NCBI GenBank assembly: GCA_036379935.1
Contig: DASVFT010000040.1
Span: forward strand, 15,042-79,041
From: JAOPZW01 sp036379935
GTDB lineage: Bacteria; Actinomycetota; Thermoleophilia; Solirubrobacterales; Solirubrobacteraceae
Length of the DNA: 64,000 nucleotides
Direction of reading: 5' to 3'
In this document: in pieces, positions 25,770 through 33,308 of the stretch
Position numbering within the stretch: the first letter of the stretch is position 1
Layout of the letters: every line of letters starts with the position of its first letter
The notes under the pieces: generated by a model
The model's input: only the letters and a program-made list of their open reading frames with translations
Databases searched by the model: none
What the model was told of the DNA's origin: nothing
Program-made: the position numbers and the translations under genes

Positions 25770-26621
25770 TCAGCCCAGGGCGAGACACGCGATGCCGCCG
25801 AGGATGACGGCCGCCGCCGAGGCGCGCCGCCTCGGATCGCCTTCGCCCAGGAGGTGGGTGCCCAGCAGCGAGGCGATGACGATTGACGCCTCGCGGCCGG
25901 GGGCGACGACGCTGACCGGCGCCTTCGTGAGCGCCACGAGCACGAGGATGTAGGCGAGCGGGCTGAGCAGGCCGACGGCGAGGATGGCGCGGCGGTCGTG
26001 CTCCAGGGCGGTCCGCAGGCCGGCGCGATCGCGCAGCGCGGGCGCGGCCAGCACGATCGCCCGCGTCGCCTCCGAGCCCCAGTAATAGGCGAGCGCCGGC
26101 GCCGCCAGGTCCTGGACGGCGTGGGCGTCCCACAGCGTGTACGCCGCGATGGTCACGCCGGTGAGCAGCGCGAAGACGATCGACGCGCGCGTGGGCGTGC
26201 GGTGCCCGCCGGCGGCCAGCGACAGCACCCCGGCGACGACGAGCACCGCGCCGACCAGCGCCACGGGCCCGGGGCGCTCGCCGAGGAGGACCACTGCCGC
26301 CAGCACCGACAGCGCCGGTCCCGTTCCGCGCGCGAGGGGATAGACGACAGACAGGTCGCCATCCGCGTAGCCGCGTTGCAGCGTGGTGAAGTACAACGAG
26401 TGCAGGCAGCCGCTGCCGAGCATGAACGCGATCGCGGCGCCGCTCAGCCCGTGGTCTGAGAGCAGGAGCTGGATCGCGGCGGGCGTGGCGTACGCCGTCG
26501 CCGCGCACAGCCCGGCCAGCCACACGAAGGGCAAGCCGCCGCGCGCCTGCTTGGCGAAGAAGTTCCAGCACGCGTGCGCGACGGCGGCGGCGGCGACGAG
26601 GGCGAACGCTGCGGGGCTCAC
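25770..26621 (-). CDS. DMT/EamA-family transporter
   Basis: A 283-residue protein with about ten hydrophobic segments in two EamA halves. Cues are 'YPLARGTGPALSVLAAVVLLGERP' in the first half and 'TKAPVSVVAPGREASIVIASLLGTHLLGEG' in the second, the usual 'E...' ends of EamA repeats. The substrate is unknown. The start GTG 26621 (VSPAAFALVAAAA) gives a normal family length; upstream in-frame codons encode no membrane segment. The protease homologue gene ends 16 nt upstream. Confidence 0.85.
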   Translation of the reverse strand: MSPAAFALVAAAAVAHACWNFFAKQARGGLPFVWLAGLCAATAYATPAAIQLLLSDHGLSGAAIAFMLGSGCLHSLYFTTLQRGYADGDLSVVYPLARGTGPALSVLAAVVLLGERPGPVALVGAVLVVAGVLSLAAGGHRTPTRASIVFALLTGVTIAAYTLWDAHAVQDLAAPALAYYWGSEATRAIVLAAPALRDRAGLRTALEHDRRAILAVGLLSPLAYILVLVALTKAPVSVVAPGREASIVIASLLGTHLLGEGDPRRRASAAAVILGGIACLALG

Positions 26622-26637
26622 GCGCGGCGCGGGAGCC

Positions 26638-27678
26638 TCAGCGCGGGATACGGACGAGGGTGGTGATCGAGCCCGCGATGCCGCCGTCGTTGCTGGCCTC
26701 GACCTCGCATGCCAGCTGGTGGCCGGCGTCGGCCCTGCGCACCGTGTAGGTCGCGCGACGGCCCACGAGCTTGGCCCGCCGGCCCCCTTGGCGGTGCCAC
26801 GAGACGGCGACGCGCGCGGGCGGCGTGGTGAAGGTGGAGACGGCGCACGTGAGGTGGCGGCCCACGGCGGCCGTGCCGGAGATCTCCGGCGCCGACTCCG
26901 GCGTGGGAGCCCATCTGGGAAAGGGATTGGCCACGAACCGGCGGTAGCGAGCCACGTCGGTGAAGACGGACGGGAGGCCATCGGCGCCGCAGCGCGCGCC
27001 GCTGAAGCTGACGACGCCGAGCAGCACGGGGGCCCCCGGCGTCGCGGCGTAGAGCGGGCCGCCGGCGTCGCCGTTGCAGGCCGAGCTCAGCGGCGGGCGG
27101 CCATCGACGTCGACCGCGCACAGCATGCGCGCGGCGTCGAACCGCTCGCCGCCGCTGCCACGCCGGTCGCGGAAGCTGCGCGCACATCGCGCGTCCGAGA
27201 TCAGCCGCAGCTGGGCCGCGCGGAGCGCCTGGCGGAACCGCGGGCTCGCGCGCTCGCCCGCCGCGGGCACCGTCGACCGGCCGCGACCGAGGATCGTCGC
27301 CTCGGCCGGCAGCCCGCCCCCCAGCGTGACCGGCGCCACGCCCGGCACCGGCTGATCCAGCTGGACGATGGCGACGTCGTCGCGGACGCTCGTCCCGTTG
27401 GCGTGACGCCATGCGGGATACATCGCGAAGCGGACCGTCTGTCGCAGCACCCCGCCCACGGCCACGTTCCTGAGGTCCGCCAGCTCCCGGTGAGCGACGC
27501 AGTGGCCGGCCGTGAGGACGCGATCGGGCGCGACGAGCGCGCCTCCGCAGCCGCCGAACGACGCGAACCACGGTGCCGTCGCGAGCGCGAGCGGATGACC
27601 GCCGACGACCGCGCGGGCGGGCGCCGCCGCGACGAGCGCGAGCAGGAGGGCGAGAGGGGCGATCCGTCTGAGGGTCAT
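26638..27678 (-). CDS. Secreted trypsin-like (S1) protease homologue lacking the catalytic serine
   Basis: A 346-residue exported protein. The signal peptide ('RRIAPLALLLALVAAAPARA') is followed directly by 'VVGGHPLALATAPWFASFGG', the S1 mature N-terminus. The His ('VLTAGHCVAH') and Asp ('VRDDVAIVQLDQP') of the triad are present. The serine motif reads 'CNGDAGGPLY' rather than GDSGGP: codon GCC (Ala) stands where Ser is expected. A normal peptidase is therefore unlikely; it may bind targets, as azurocidin-like pseudoproteases do. After the S1 domain comes an Ig-like beta domain (~265-346). Start ATG 27678 fits the signal peptide; ATG 27696 is possible. Confidence 0.85.
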   Translation of the reverse strand: MTLRRIAPLALLLALVAAAPARAVVGGHPLALATAPWFASFGGCGGALVAPDRVLTAGHCVAHRELADLRNVAVGGVLRQTVRFAMYPAWRHANGTSVRDDVAIVQLDQPVPGVAPVTLGGGLPAEATILGRGRSTVPAAGERASPRFRQALRAAQLRLISDARCARSFRDRRGSGGERFDAARMLCAVDVDGRPPLSSACNGDAGGPLYAATPGAPVLLGVVSFSGARCGADGLPSVFTDVARYRRFVANPFPRWAPTPESAPEISGTAAVGRHLTCAVSTFTTPPARVAVSWHRQGGRRAKLVGRRATYTVRRADAGHQLACEVEASNDGGIAGSITTLVRIPR

Positions 27679-27782
27679 CCGGCTGTGGGCCGGCATCCTC
27701 GCGGATCGCCCCTCGACGCGGCGTGCCGGTCGTTCAGCCGGTGCACCGCAACTCCGGCCCCAGTCCACAGGTTGCCGGAGTG

Positions 27783-29189
27783 ATGCCTCTTCGCACGCTT
27801 GTCCTCCTCGCCGCGCTCACCGCGGTCCTGGCCCTGCCCGCCGGGGCGGCGGCGCGCACCTCGCAGTTCACGATCTTCGAGGCTCCGCGCGAGCTGCTCT
27901 CCGACGACGACGCGCTGCGCGCGCAGACCCTGGAGGAGATCCAGGGCTTCGGCGTGCACTGGGTGCGGCTCATCCTCTACTGGCAGGCGGTGGCGCCCGC
28001 AGCGGCGAGCGGCACGCCGCCGGCGTTCGACGAGCGCGATCCCACCGCCTATCCGGGCTTCGGTCGCTATGACCGTGCGATCGCCGAGGCCCGCGCCCGC
28101 GGGCTGCAGGTGCTGCTGACGGTCTCGGGCCCCGTGCCCCGGTGGGCCACGCGGGACCGCAAGGACAACGTCACCCGCCCGAGTCCGGCGCGCTTCGAGC
28201 GCTTCATGACTGCGGTCGGGCGCCGCTACCGCGACCAGATCTCGACGTGGTCGATCTGGAACGAGCCGAACCATCCCGACTTCCTGGGACCCCAGTACTC
28301 CGCGGGCAAGAAGCCGGTGTCACCGGGCATCTACCGCCGGCTCGCGCAGGCGGGCGAGCGCGGACTGCGGGCGTCGGGCAACGGCGCCGACCGTGTCTGG
28401 CTCGGCGAGACCGCGCCGCGCGGCACGGGCAGGGCCGTCGCTCCCCTGACCTTCCTGCGCGGTGCGCTGTGCCTCGACGCGCGGTACCGCATGCGCCCGT
28501 CGTGCAAGCGCCTGCCGGGCAACGGCTGGGCCCACCACGCGTATACGCCGGCCGCGGGGCCGTTCTTCGTCCCGCCCAGCCGCAACGACGTCACGATAGG
28601 CGTGTTCGGCCGCCTGAGCTCGGCGCTGTCGAAGGCGGGTCGCGCCGGCGCCATCCGCCGCGACATGCCGATCTACCTGACCGAGTTCGGCATCCAGAGC
28701 TTCCCCGATCGCATCTCGGGCGTTAGCCAGCAGCGGCAGGCGGAATATCGCTCGATCTCCGAGCGCATCGCGTATCGCAACGGCCGCGTGCGCGGGTTCT
28801 CGCAGTACCTCATGCGCGACGACGACCCGCGGCCCGGATCGGCGCTGGAGCGCTTCAGCGGCTTCGAGTCGGGCCTGCGGACGAGCGCCGGGGCGCCCAA
28901 GCTGGTCTACGAGGGCTTCCGCCTGCCCCTCGTGGCCACGCGCGCCGCGCGCCGCACGTCGCTCTGGGGCCTCGTGCGCCCGGCGGCCGGCCGCACGCAG
29001 GTCGCGATCGAGTACCGCAACGCGGGCTCGTCGACGTGGCGCGCGCTCAAGTCGGCGCGCACCAACGCGGCCGGCTACTGGTCCGCCATCACGAGCGCGC
29101 GCGGCGGACGCGCCTACCGCCTCCGCTGGGTCGCCCCGAGCGGCAGGGCCTTCACGGGCCCGCCGACCCGCGCCTATCGCGCGACGTGA
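27783..29189 (+). CDS. Secreted clan GH-A glycoside hydrolase
   Basis: A 468-residue exported protein with a signal peptide ('RTLVLLAALTAVLALPAGAAA'). The catalytic (beta/alpha)8 domain is suggested by 'IQGFGVHWVRLILYWQAVAP', the acid/base 'TWSIWNEPNHPDF' (NEP motif) and the nucleophile 'IYLTEFGIQSFP' (TEFG). These are clan GH-A marks (GH5/GH39/GH42-like); the exact family and substrate are not resolved. The last ~75 residues form an Arg-rich beta domain. The start may be ATG 27783 or the GTG just before it. Its 3' end overlaps the convergent transporter by 16 nt. Confidence 0.82.
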   Translation: MPLRTLVLLAALTAVLALPAGAAARTSQFTIFEAPRELLSDDDALRAQTLEEIQGFGVHWVRLILYWQAVAPAAASGTPPAFDERDPTAYPGFGRYDRAIAEARARGLQVLLTVSGPVPRWATRDRKDNVTRPSPARFERFMTAVGRRYRDQISTWSIWNEPNHPDFLGPQYSAGKKPVSPGIYRRLAQAGERGLRASGNGADRVWLGETAPRGTGRAVAPLTFLRGALCLDARYRMRPSCKRLPGNGWAHHAYTPAAGPFFVPPSRNDVTIGVFGRLSSALSKAGRAGAIRRDMPIYLTEFGIQSFPDRISGVSQQRQAEYRSISERIAYRNGRVRGFSQYLMRDDDPRPGSALERFSGFESGLRTSAGAPKLVYEGFRLPLVATRAARRTSLWGLVRPAAGRTQVAIEYRNAGSSTWRALKSARTNAAGYWSAITSARGGRAYRLRWVAPSGRAFTGPPTRAYRAT

Positions 29190-30094
29190 CGATCCCGGCC
29201 GGTGACCAGGACGGCGAGGAAGGTCAGCGCGACGCCGACCACCGTGGCGGCCGTCACGGTCTCGCCGTGGATCGGCGCCACCAGGTCGACGACGAGCCCG
29301 CCCGCGGCCTGACCGGCGATGACGCCGAGCATGAGGCGCAGCACGCCCAGACGCGACACGGTCACCACCATCGTCGTGGCCACGGCGGCGCCGATCACGC
29401 CCGCCAGGTACTCCGGTACCGGGGCCGACCATCCGTGCGGCGGCGACAGGCCGGTGACCACCGCCGCGACGGCCGCGAGGGCGGCTGCGCCCACCAGGAA
29501 GTTGACGGTCATGGCGAAGACCGGCTCGCCGGTGACGCGCGCGAGATGGCCGTTGGCCGCCTGCTGCAGGGCGTTGGCCACGCCGGCGACGACGGCGAAG
29601 GCGATGAGGCCGGCCTGCGGGCTCGTGTGCGCCCCCAGCGCCGAGAGCGTCACGGCGGCCACCGCGAGCGCGACGCCGCCCATCCGGGCCGGCGTGATGT
29701 CGCGGCGGCCGGCCGGGCTCAGCCCCACCCGGTCGGCGACCAGGCTGCCGCTCGTCTGGCCGCACACCAGGGCCAGGCTCAGGAGCGCGACGCCGATCTC
29801 GGGTGCCGCGATCGCCCCGGCGGCCACCAGCATGGCTCCGCCGAGGCCACCGAGCAGATGCCATGGGCGGACGTCCGCGCGCCGGCGCAGCGCGCGCGGC
29901 GCGGCCCCGGTGACAACCATGATCACGGCCAGGACGCTCAGGCCGGTGACGTTGTTGATCGTCGCCGCCAGCTCGGCGGAGCCCAGCGAGCGGCCGAGCC
30001 GTCCGTTGATGTAGGCCTGCGCGGCGAGCCCGGCGCCCGCCGCGACGGCGAAGGCGGTCGGGACCGCGGTCCGGCGGGGCGCGGCGATCGACAC
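29174..30094 (-). CDS. DMT-superfamily YdcZ-like membrane transporter
   Basis: A 306-residue protein with about ten hydrophobic segments in two repeats of the YdcZ/DUF606 type. Cues are 'AQAYINGRLGRSLGSAELAATINNVTGLSVLAV' and, in the second half, 'ALQQAANGHLARVTGEPVFAMTVNFLVG', the family's repeated 'N..l....g.p..a..in...g' pattern. The substrate is unknown. The start is GTG 30094, 6 nt after the glyS stop, so it is probably co-transcribed with glyS. Confidence 0.82.
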   Translation of the reverse strand: MSIAAPRRTAVPTAFAVAAGAGLAAQAYINGRLGRSLGSAELAATINNVTGLSVLAVIMVVTGAAPRALRRRADVRPWHLLGGLGGAMLVAAGAIAAPEIGVALLSLALVCGQTSGSLVADRVGLSPAGRRDITPARMGGVALAVAAVTLSALGAHTSPQAGLIAFAVVAGVANALQQAANGHLARVTGEPVFAMTVNFLVGAAALAAVAAVVTGLSPPHGWSAPVPEYLAGVIGAAVATTMVVTVSRLGVLRLMLGVIAGQAAGGLVVDLVAPIHGETVTAATVVGVALTFLAVLVTGRDRHVAR

Positions 30095-30100
30095 CCGCGG

Positions 30101-31465
30101 TCAGGCGGCGGCGAGCTTGGGCGACTCCCACGGCGAGGCCAGGCGGGCGCCGAGGATCGCCGGGAGGTCGTCGAGGGGGACGCGCTCCTGCTCGAGCGTG
30201 TCGCGGTCGCGGATCGTCACCGTCCGGTCCTCCAGCGACTGGTGGTCGATGGTGACGCAGAACGGCGTGCCGATCTCGTCCTGGCGCCGGTAGCGCCGGC
30301 CGATCGAGCCGCCCTCGTCGTACTCGGCCTGCATCTGGCCGCGCAGGAGCTCGAAGGCCTCCATCGCCAGCTCCGGCTGGCCGTCCTTGCGCACGAGCGG
30401 GAGCACGGCGACCTTGATCGGGGCCAGCCGCGGGTGGAGCTTGAGCACGGTGCGCTGCTCGCCGGCGACCTCCTCCTCGTCGTAGGCGTCGCATAGGACG
30501 GCGAGCACCGTGCGCCCGACCCCGGCCGCCGGCTCGATCACGTGCGGCACGTAGCGCTCGCCGGTCCCCTGGTCGAAGTACTCGAGCTTCTCGCCCGAGT
30601 GCCGCGCGTGCTGGGTGAGGTCGAAGTCGCCACGATTGGCGATGCCCTCCAGCTCGGACCAGCCGATGGGGTAGAGGTACTCGACGTCGCTCGTCGCGCT
30701 CGAGTAGTGGCTGAGCTCGTCGGCGTCGTGGGGGCGCAGCCGAAGGTGGTCGGCGCGGATGCCCAGGCGCACGTACCAGTCCATGCGCTCCTTGAGCCAG
30801 TGCTCGTGCCACTGCTGCGCATCGTCGGGCGGGACGAAGAACTCCATCTCCATCTGCTCGAACTCCAGGGTGCGGAAGATGAAGTTCCCGGGCGTGATCT
30901 CGTTGCGAAACGACTTGCCGACCTGGGCGATGCCGAACGGCGGCTTGCGCCGCGCGAACCCGAGCACGGTCTTGAAGTCCAGGAAGATGCCCTGGGCGGT
31001 CTCAGGGCGCAGGTAGGCGGTGGCCCCGGCCTCCTTCACGGGCCCGATCGTCGTCTCGAACATGAGGTTGAACTCGCGTGCCTCGGTGAGGTCGCACTCG
31101 GGCGTCTCGCCGGGGTGCTTCGACGGCTTGCGCCCGCACGCGAGCTCTTGGAGATGGTCGGCGCGGTAGCGCTGCCCGCACGTCTTGCAGTCGACCAGCG
31201 GGTCGGTGAAGCCGGCGAGGTGGCCGCTGGCCTCCCACGTCCTGGGGTGCTGGATGATGGCCGAGTCGAGGGCGACGATGTCGGTGCGGTCGCCGATCAT
31301 CGACTGCCACCAGGCGTCGATGACGTTGCGCTTGAGCAGCACCCCGTAGTGGCCGTAGTCATAGGTGTTGGCGATGCCGCCGTAGATCTCCGAGGCGGCG
31401 AAGATCAGCCCACGGCGCTTGCACAGCGAGACGATCTTGTCCATGGTCACGACGTCATCGGCCAT
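30101..31465 (-). CDS. glyS: Glycyl-tRNA synthetase (single-chain alpha2 type)
   Basis: A 454-residue class II synthetase of the homodimeric type used by Gram-positives and archaea. It shows 'KRRGLIFAASEIYGGIANTYDYGHYG', a zinc-finger-like 'CKTCGQRYRADHLQE', 'AYLRPETAQGIFLDFK', motif 2 'SFRNEITPGNFIFRTLEFEQMEMEFF' and motif 3 'EPAAGVGRTVLAVLCDAY', plus the anticodon-binding end. ATG 31465 is 6 nt after a TACGAT box on the minus strand (31477-31472), so the mRNA is probably leaderless. The fmdB gene is divergent. Confidence 0.96.
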   Translation of the reverse strand: MADDVVTMDKIVSLCKRRGLIFAASEIYGGIANTYDYGHYGVLLKRNVIDAWWQSMIGDRTDIVALDSAIIQHPRTWEASGHLAGFTDPLVDCKTCGQRYRADHLQELACGRKPSKHPGETPECDLTEAREFNLMFETTIGPVKEAGATAYLRPETAQGIFLDFKTVLGFARRKPPFGIAQVGKSFRNEITPGNFIFRTLEFEQMEMEFFVPPDDAQQWHEHWLKERMDWYVRLGIRADHLRLRPHDADELSHYSSATSDVEYLYPIGWSELEGIANRGDFDLTQHARHSGEKLEYFDQGTGERYVPHVIEPAAGVGRTVLAVLCDAYDEEEVAGEQRTVLKLHPRLAPIKVAVLPLVRKDGQPELAMEAFELLRGQMQAEYDEGGSIGRRYRRQDEIGTPFCVTIDHQSLEDRTVTIRDRDTLEQERVPLDDLPAILGARLASPWESPKLAAA

Positions 31466-31471
31466 GGCCGC

Positions 31472-31477
31472 ATCGTA
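31472..31477 (-). promoter_or_regulatory. TACGAT -10 box, probable leaderless promoter of glyS
   Basis: On the minus strand TACGAT is followed by 6 nt and then ATG 31465. No ribosome-binding site lies between. Confidence 0.45.
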
Positions 31478-31501
31478 CGGTGCACTTGCCGTGGACGCCG
31501 G

Positions 31502-31528
31502 TTGGCACTCCTATACTCCGAGTGCCAT
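31502..31528 (+). promoter_or_regulatory. CIRCE-like HrcA operator over the fmdB start
   Basis: The arms are TTGGCACTC (31502-31510) and GAGTGCCAT (31520-31528) with exactly 9 nt between. The CIRCE consensus is TTAGCACTC-N9-GAGTGCTAA: the left arm matches 8 of 9 bases and the right arm 7 of 9. The element contains the TATACT box in its spacer and the first two bases of the fmdB ATG in its right arm. A bound HrcA repressor would block initiation directly. hrcA itself is not in this window. Confidence 0.72.
31512..31517 (+). promoter_or_regulatory. TATACT -10 box of fmdB, probably leaderless
   Basis: TATACT is five of six to TATAAT and ends 9 nt before ATG 31527. It lies entirely inside the CIRCE-like spacer. 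Confidence 0.55.
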
Positions 31529-31859
31529 GCCGATCTACGAGTACCGGTGCGAGCGGGGCCACAACTTCGAGGTGATGCAGCGCATGACCGACGAGCCCGT
31601 CTCGACCTGCACGACCTGCGAGGCGCCCGTGCAGCGCGTCTTCCGCCCGGTCGCCGTGCACTTCAAGGGCAAGGGCTTTTACAACACCGACTACGGCACC
31701 CGGCGGCGCAATCGCGAGCTCGAGCGATCGGGCAAGGAGGGCGCCGACAAGACCGAGTCGAAGGCCAAGGACACGGCGGCGTCCTCCTCATCGTCCTCGG
31801 CCGACAAGAAGTCGTCGGACACGTCGTCGCCTGCGAAGAAGAAGTCGGACGCGGCGTAG
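31527..31859 (+). CDS. FmdB-family zinc-ribbon protein
   Basis: A 110-residue protein. The first ~45 residues are the FmdB zinc ribbon ('MPIYEYRCERGHNFEVMQRMTDEPVSTCTTCEAPVQRVF'): one Cys in 'YRC' then 'CTTC', with the His after the first Cys as in relatives. 'VHFKGKGFYNTDYGT' is the usual second signature. The C-terminal ~45 residues are a low-complexity Ser/Lys/Asp tail. The function of the family is poorly known (a putative regulatory protein). The start is ATG 31527, as the upstream in-frame codons cover the promoter and operator. Control by heat-shock repressor HrcA is inferred from the CIRCE-like site. Confidence 0.88.
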   Translation: MPIYEYRCERGHNFEVMQRMTDEPVSTCTTCEAPVQRVFRPVAVHFKGKGFYNTDYGTRRRNRELERSGKEGADKTESKAKDTAASSSSSSADKKSSDTSSPAKKKSDAA

Positions 31860-31860
31860 C

Positions 31861-32050
31861 GGCTCTCCGCGCCGCGTTCGCCGCTCTCCGCGCGCGCTCG
31901 CCGCTCTGCGCGCGCGCCGGCCGCTCTCCGGGCGCTCGCCGCTCTCCGCGCGCGCTCGCCGCTCTGCGCGCGCGCTCGCCGCTCTGCGCGCGCGCCGGCC
32001 GCTCTCCGGGCGCTGGCCGCTGTCCGCGCGCGCTCGCCGCTCTGCGCGAG
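31861..32050. repeat. GC-rich tandem repeat tract
   Basis: About ten degenerate 16-20 bp units share the core CGCTCT(C/G)CGCGCGCGCT. A perfect 46-bp direct repeat lies at 31891-31936 and 31969-32014, 78 bp apart, showing that a larger block was duplicated. The tract starts right after the fmdB stop. No start/stop organisation supports a gene here. Open frames on both strands are low-complexity Arg/Ala and are treated as non-coding. There are no unique spacers, so it is not a CRISPR array. Confidence 0.85.
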
Positions 32051-32086
32051 CAGGGCGATGAGGGAGGGGTTCCTGCCGGTTGGGGC

Positions 32087-32137
32087 CGAACTGCGTCGGA
32101 TCGGCGTCGGTTTCCGGGGCTGATCGGACGCAGTTCG
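32087..32137. repeat. Long imperfect inverted repeat (hairpin)
   Basis: The arms at 32087-32102 and 32122-32137 pair over 16 positions with a single G-G mismatch and a 19-nt loop. The outer 11 bp (CGAACTGCGTC / GACGCAGTTCG) are perfect. It lies between the repeat tract and the 3' end of the LCP gene (stop at 32220). It may end transcription from either side or be a dispersed palindromic element. The remaining bases 32138-32219 show nothing else. Confidence 0.7.
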
Positions 32138-32219
32138 CTGCGCGCTGGCCGCGCGCTCCCCCGAGCCGGCGGCCCTTCCTCCCTCGATGCCTGTCCCGCA
32201 ACGCGCCCGCAGGCGAACC

Positions 32220-33287
32220 TCAGCCGCTCAAAAAGCGCTGCACGTCGCGCTGCTTCTCGGCCTCGGAGACCACCAGGCCGGCGCCGCCGCCCGCGACTGC
32301 CACGCCTCCCGACGGCTTGAGGATCTCGGTCCGCGCGTTGCCGCTCAGCGCCGTTCCAGCCGCGTAGCCCAGCAGGGCCGGGCCGCGCATGTCGGTCTTC
32401 AGCGTCTTCGGCGCGTTCCAGGAGATGAACGGCAGGCGCACGAACCCCGCGAAGCTGAACACGCGCGACTTCATCGCGCTGATGACCTTCTGCTGGCGCC
32501 GCGCGCGGGTGAGGTCGTTCTCCCTCGGGTTGCAGAGGTTGTGGCGCGTGCGCGACAGGGCGAGCGCCTGCTTGCCGTCGATGTGCGTCGTGCCACGGCG
32601 CAGGCGCAGGGTGACGCCACCGTTCCTCGCCCCGCCGTTGATGCGCGAGACGACGCAGCCGCCGGTGTAGTCGATCCCGCCCATGGCGTCGACGAGGGCG
32701 GGGAAGTTCGCGAAGTCGACCTCGAAGACGTGGTCGATCGAGATCCCCAGGTACTGCTTGATCGTCTGCACGGTCAGCGCCGCGCCGCCGAAGGCGTAGG
32801 CGGCGTTGATCTTGTCGCGGCCGTGGCCGGGGATGTCGACCACCGTGTCGCGCGGGATCGAGAGCTTGGCGCTGTGGCCCCCGCCCGTGCGCACGAGCAG
32901 GATCGAGTCGCTGCGGCTCGGCCCCGAGGTGCTGGCACCCGGCTCCTTCGTGCCCGCCGTGCGCTGGTCGGAGCCGAGGACCAGGGTCGTCTGGGCCTTG
33001 AAGAGGCCGACGCCGCCATCCGACAGCTCGGCCTGCGCCGCCGCCGAGACCTGGTCCTGGTTGACCTGCGCGGAGATGAGGAAGAGCAGGACCGACAGGC
33101 CGAGCCAGGTCACGAGCGCGAGGGCGAGCCACTTGACCACGCGGCCGACCGTGATCGGGCGCTTGCGCTTCTCGCCGGGCGGCGTCTCGCGGAAGTCGTC
33201 GAGGATCGAGCCGTCGTCGCGGCGTCGGAGCAGGCGCGGACGGGTGCGGTAGAGCGTGTACTCGGGGGGCGCCTGGGGGTCCGCCAT
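32220..33287 (-). CDS. LytR-CpsA-Psr (LCP) family cell-wall glycopolymer transferase
   Basis: A 355-residue membrane-anchored protein. A basic cytoplasmic N-terminus (~1-48) precedes one TM segment ('WLALALVTWLGLSVLLFLISAQV', ~50-72). The LCP domain follows: 'LVLGSDQRTAG', 'SRSDSILLVRTGGGHSAKLSIPRDTVVDIPG', 'KINAAYAFGG', 'DHVFEVDFANFPALVDAMGGIDY' and 'ALALSRTRHN...ENDLTRARRQQKVI'. Conserved Arg and Asp residues for pyrophosphate and lipid carrier binding are present. It should attach teichoic-acid-like or arabinogalactan-type polymers to peptidoglycan. The start ATG 33287 is divergent from the ROK gene, with 21 nt between. Confidence 0.92.
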   Translation of the reverse strand: MADPQAPPEYTLYRTRPRLLRRRDDGSILDDFRETPPGEKRKRPITVGRVVKWLALALVTWLGLSVLLFLISAQVNQDQVSAAAQAELSDGGVGLFKAQTTLVLGSDQRTAGTKEPGASTSGPSRSDSILLVRTGGGHSAKLSIPRDTVVDIPGHGRDKINAAYAFGGAALTVQTIKQYLGISIDHVFEVDFANFPALVDAMGGIDYTGGCVVSRINGGARNGGVTLRLRRGTTHIDGKQALALSRTRHNLCNPRENDLTRARRQQKVISAMKSRVFSFAGFVRLPFISWNAPKTLKTDMRGPALLGYAAGTALSGNARTEILKPSGGVAVAGGGAGLVVSEAEKQRDVQRFLSG

Positions 33288-33295
33288 TCGCTCTG

Positions 33296-33301
33296 TATCG
33301 T
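33296..33301 (+). promoter_or_regulatory. TATCGT -10 box, probable leaderless promoter of the ROK gene
   Basis: TATCGT ends 7 nt before ATG 33309. It lies in the 21-nt gap to the divergent LCP gene, so both promoters must overlap. Confidence 0.4.
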
Positions 33302-33308
33302 GGCCGAC

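Noticed and set aside
31861..32050. Possible CRISPR array
   Set aside because: Units are adjacent and of variable length, without unique spacers, and no cas genes are present.
31663..33132. Long minus-strand frame through the repeat tract and into the LCP gene
   Set aside because: It is low-complexity Arg/Ala/Glu in the repeats and out of frame with the LCP protein, so it is treated as non-coding.
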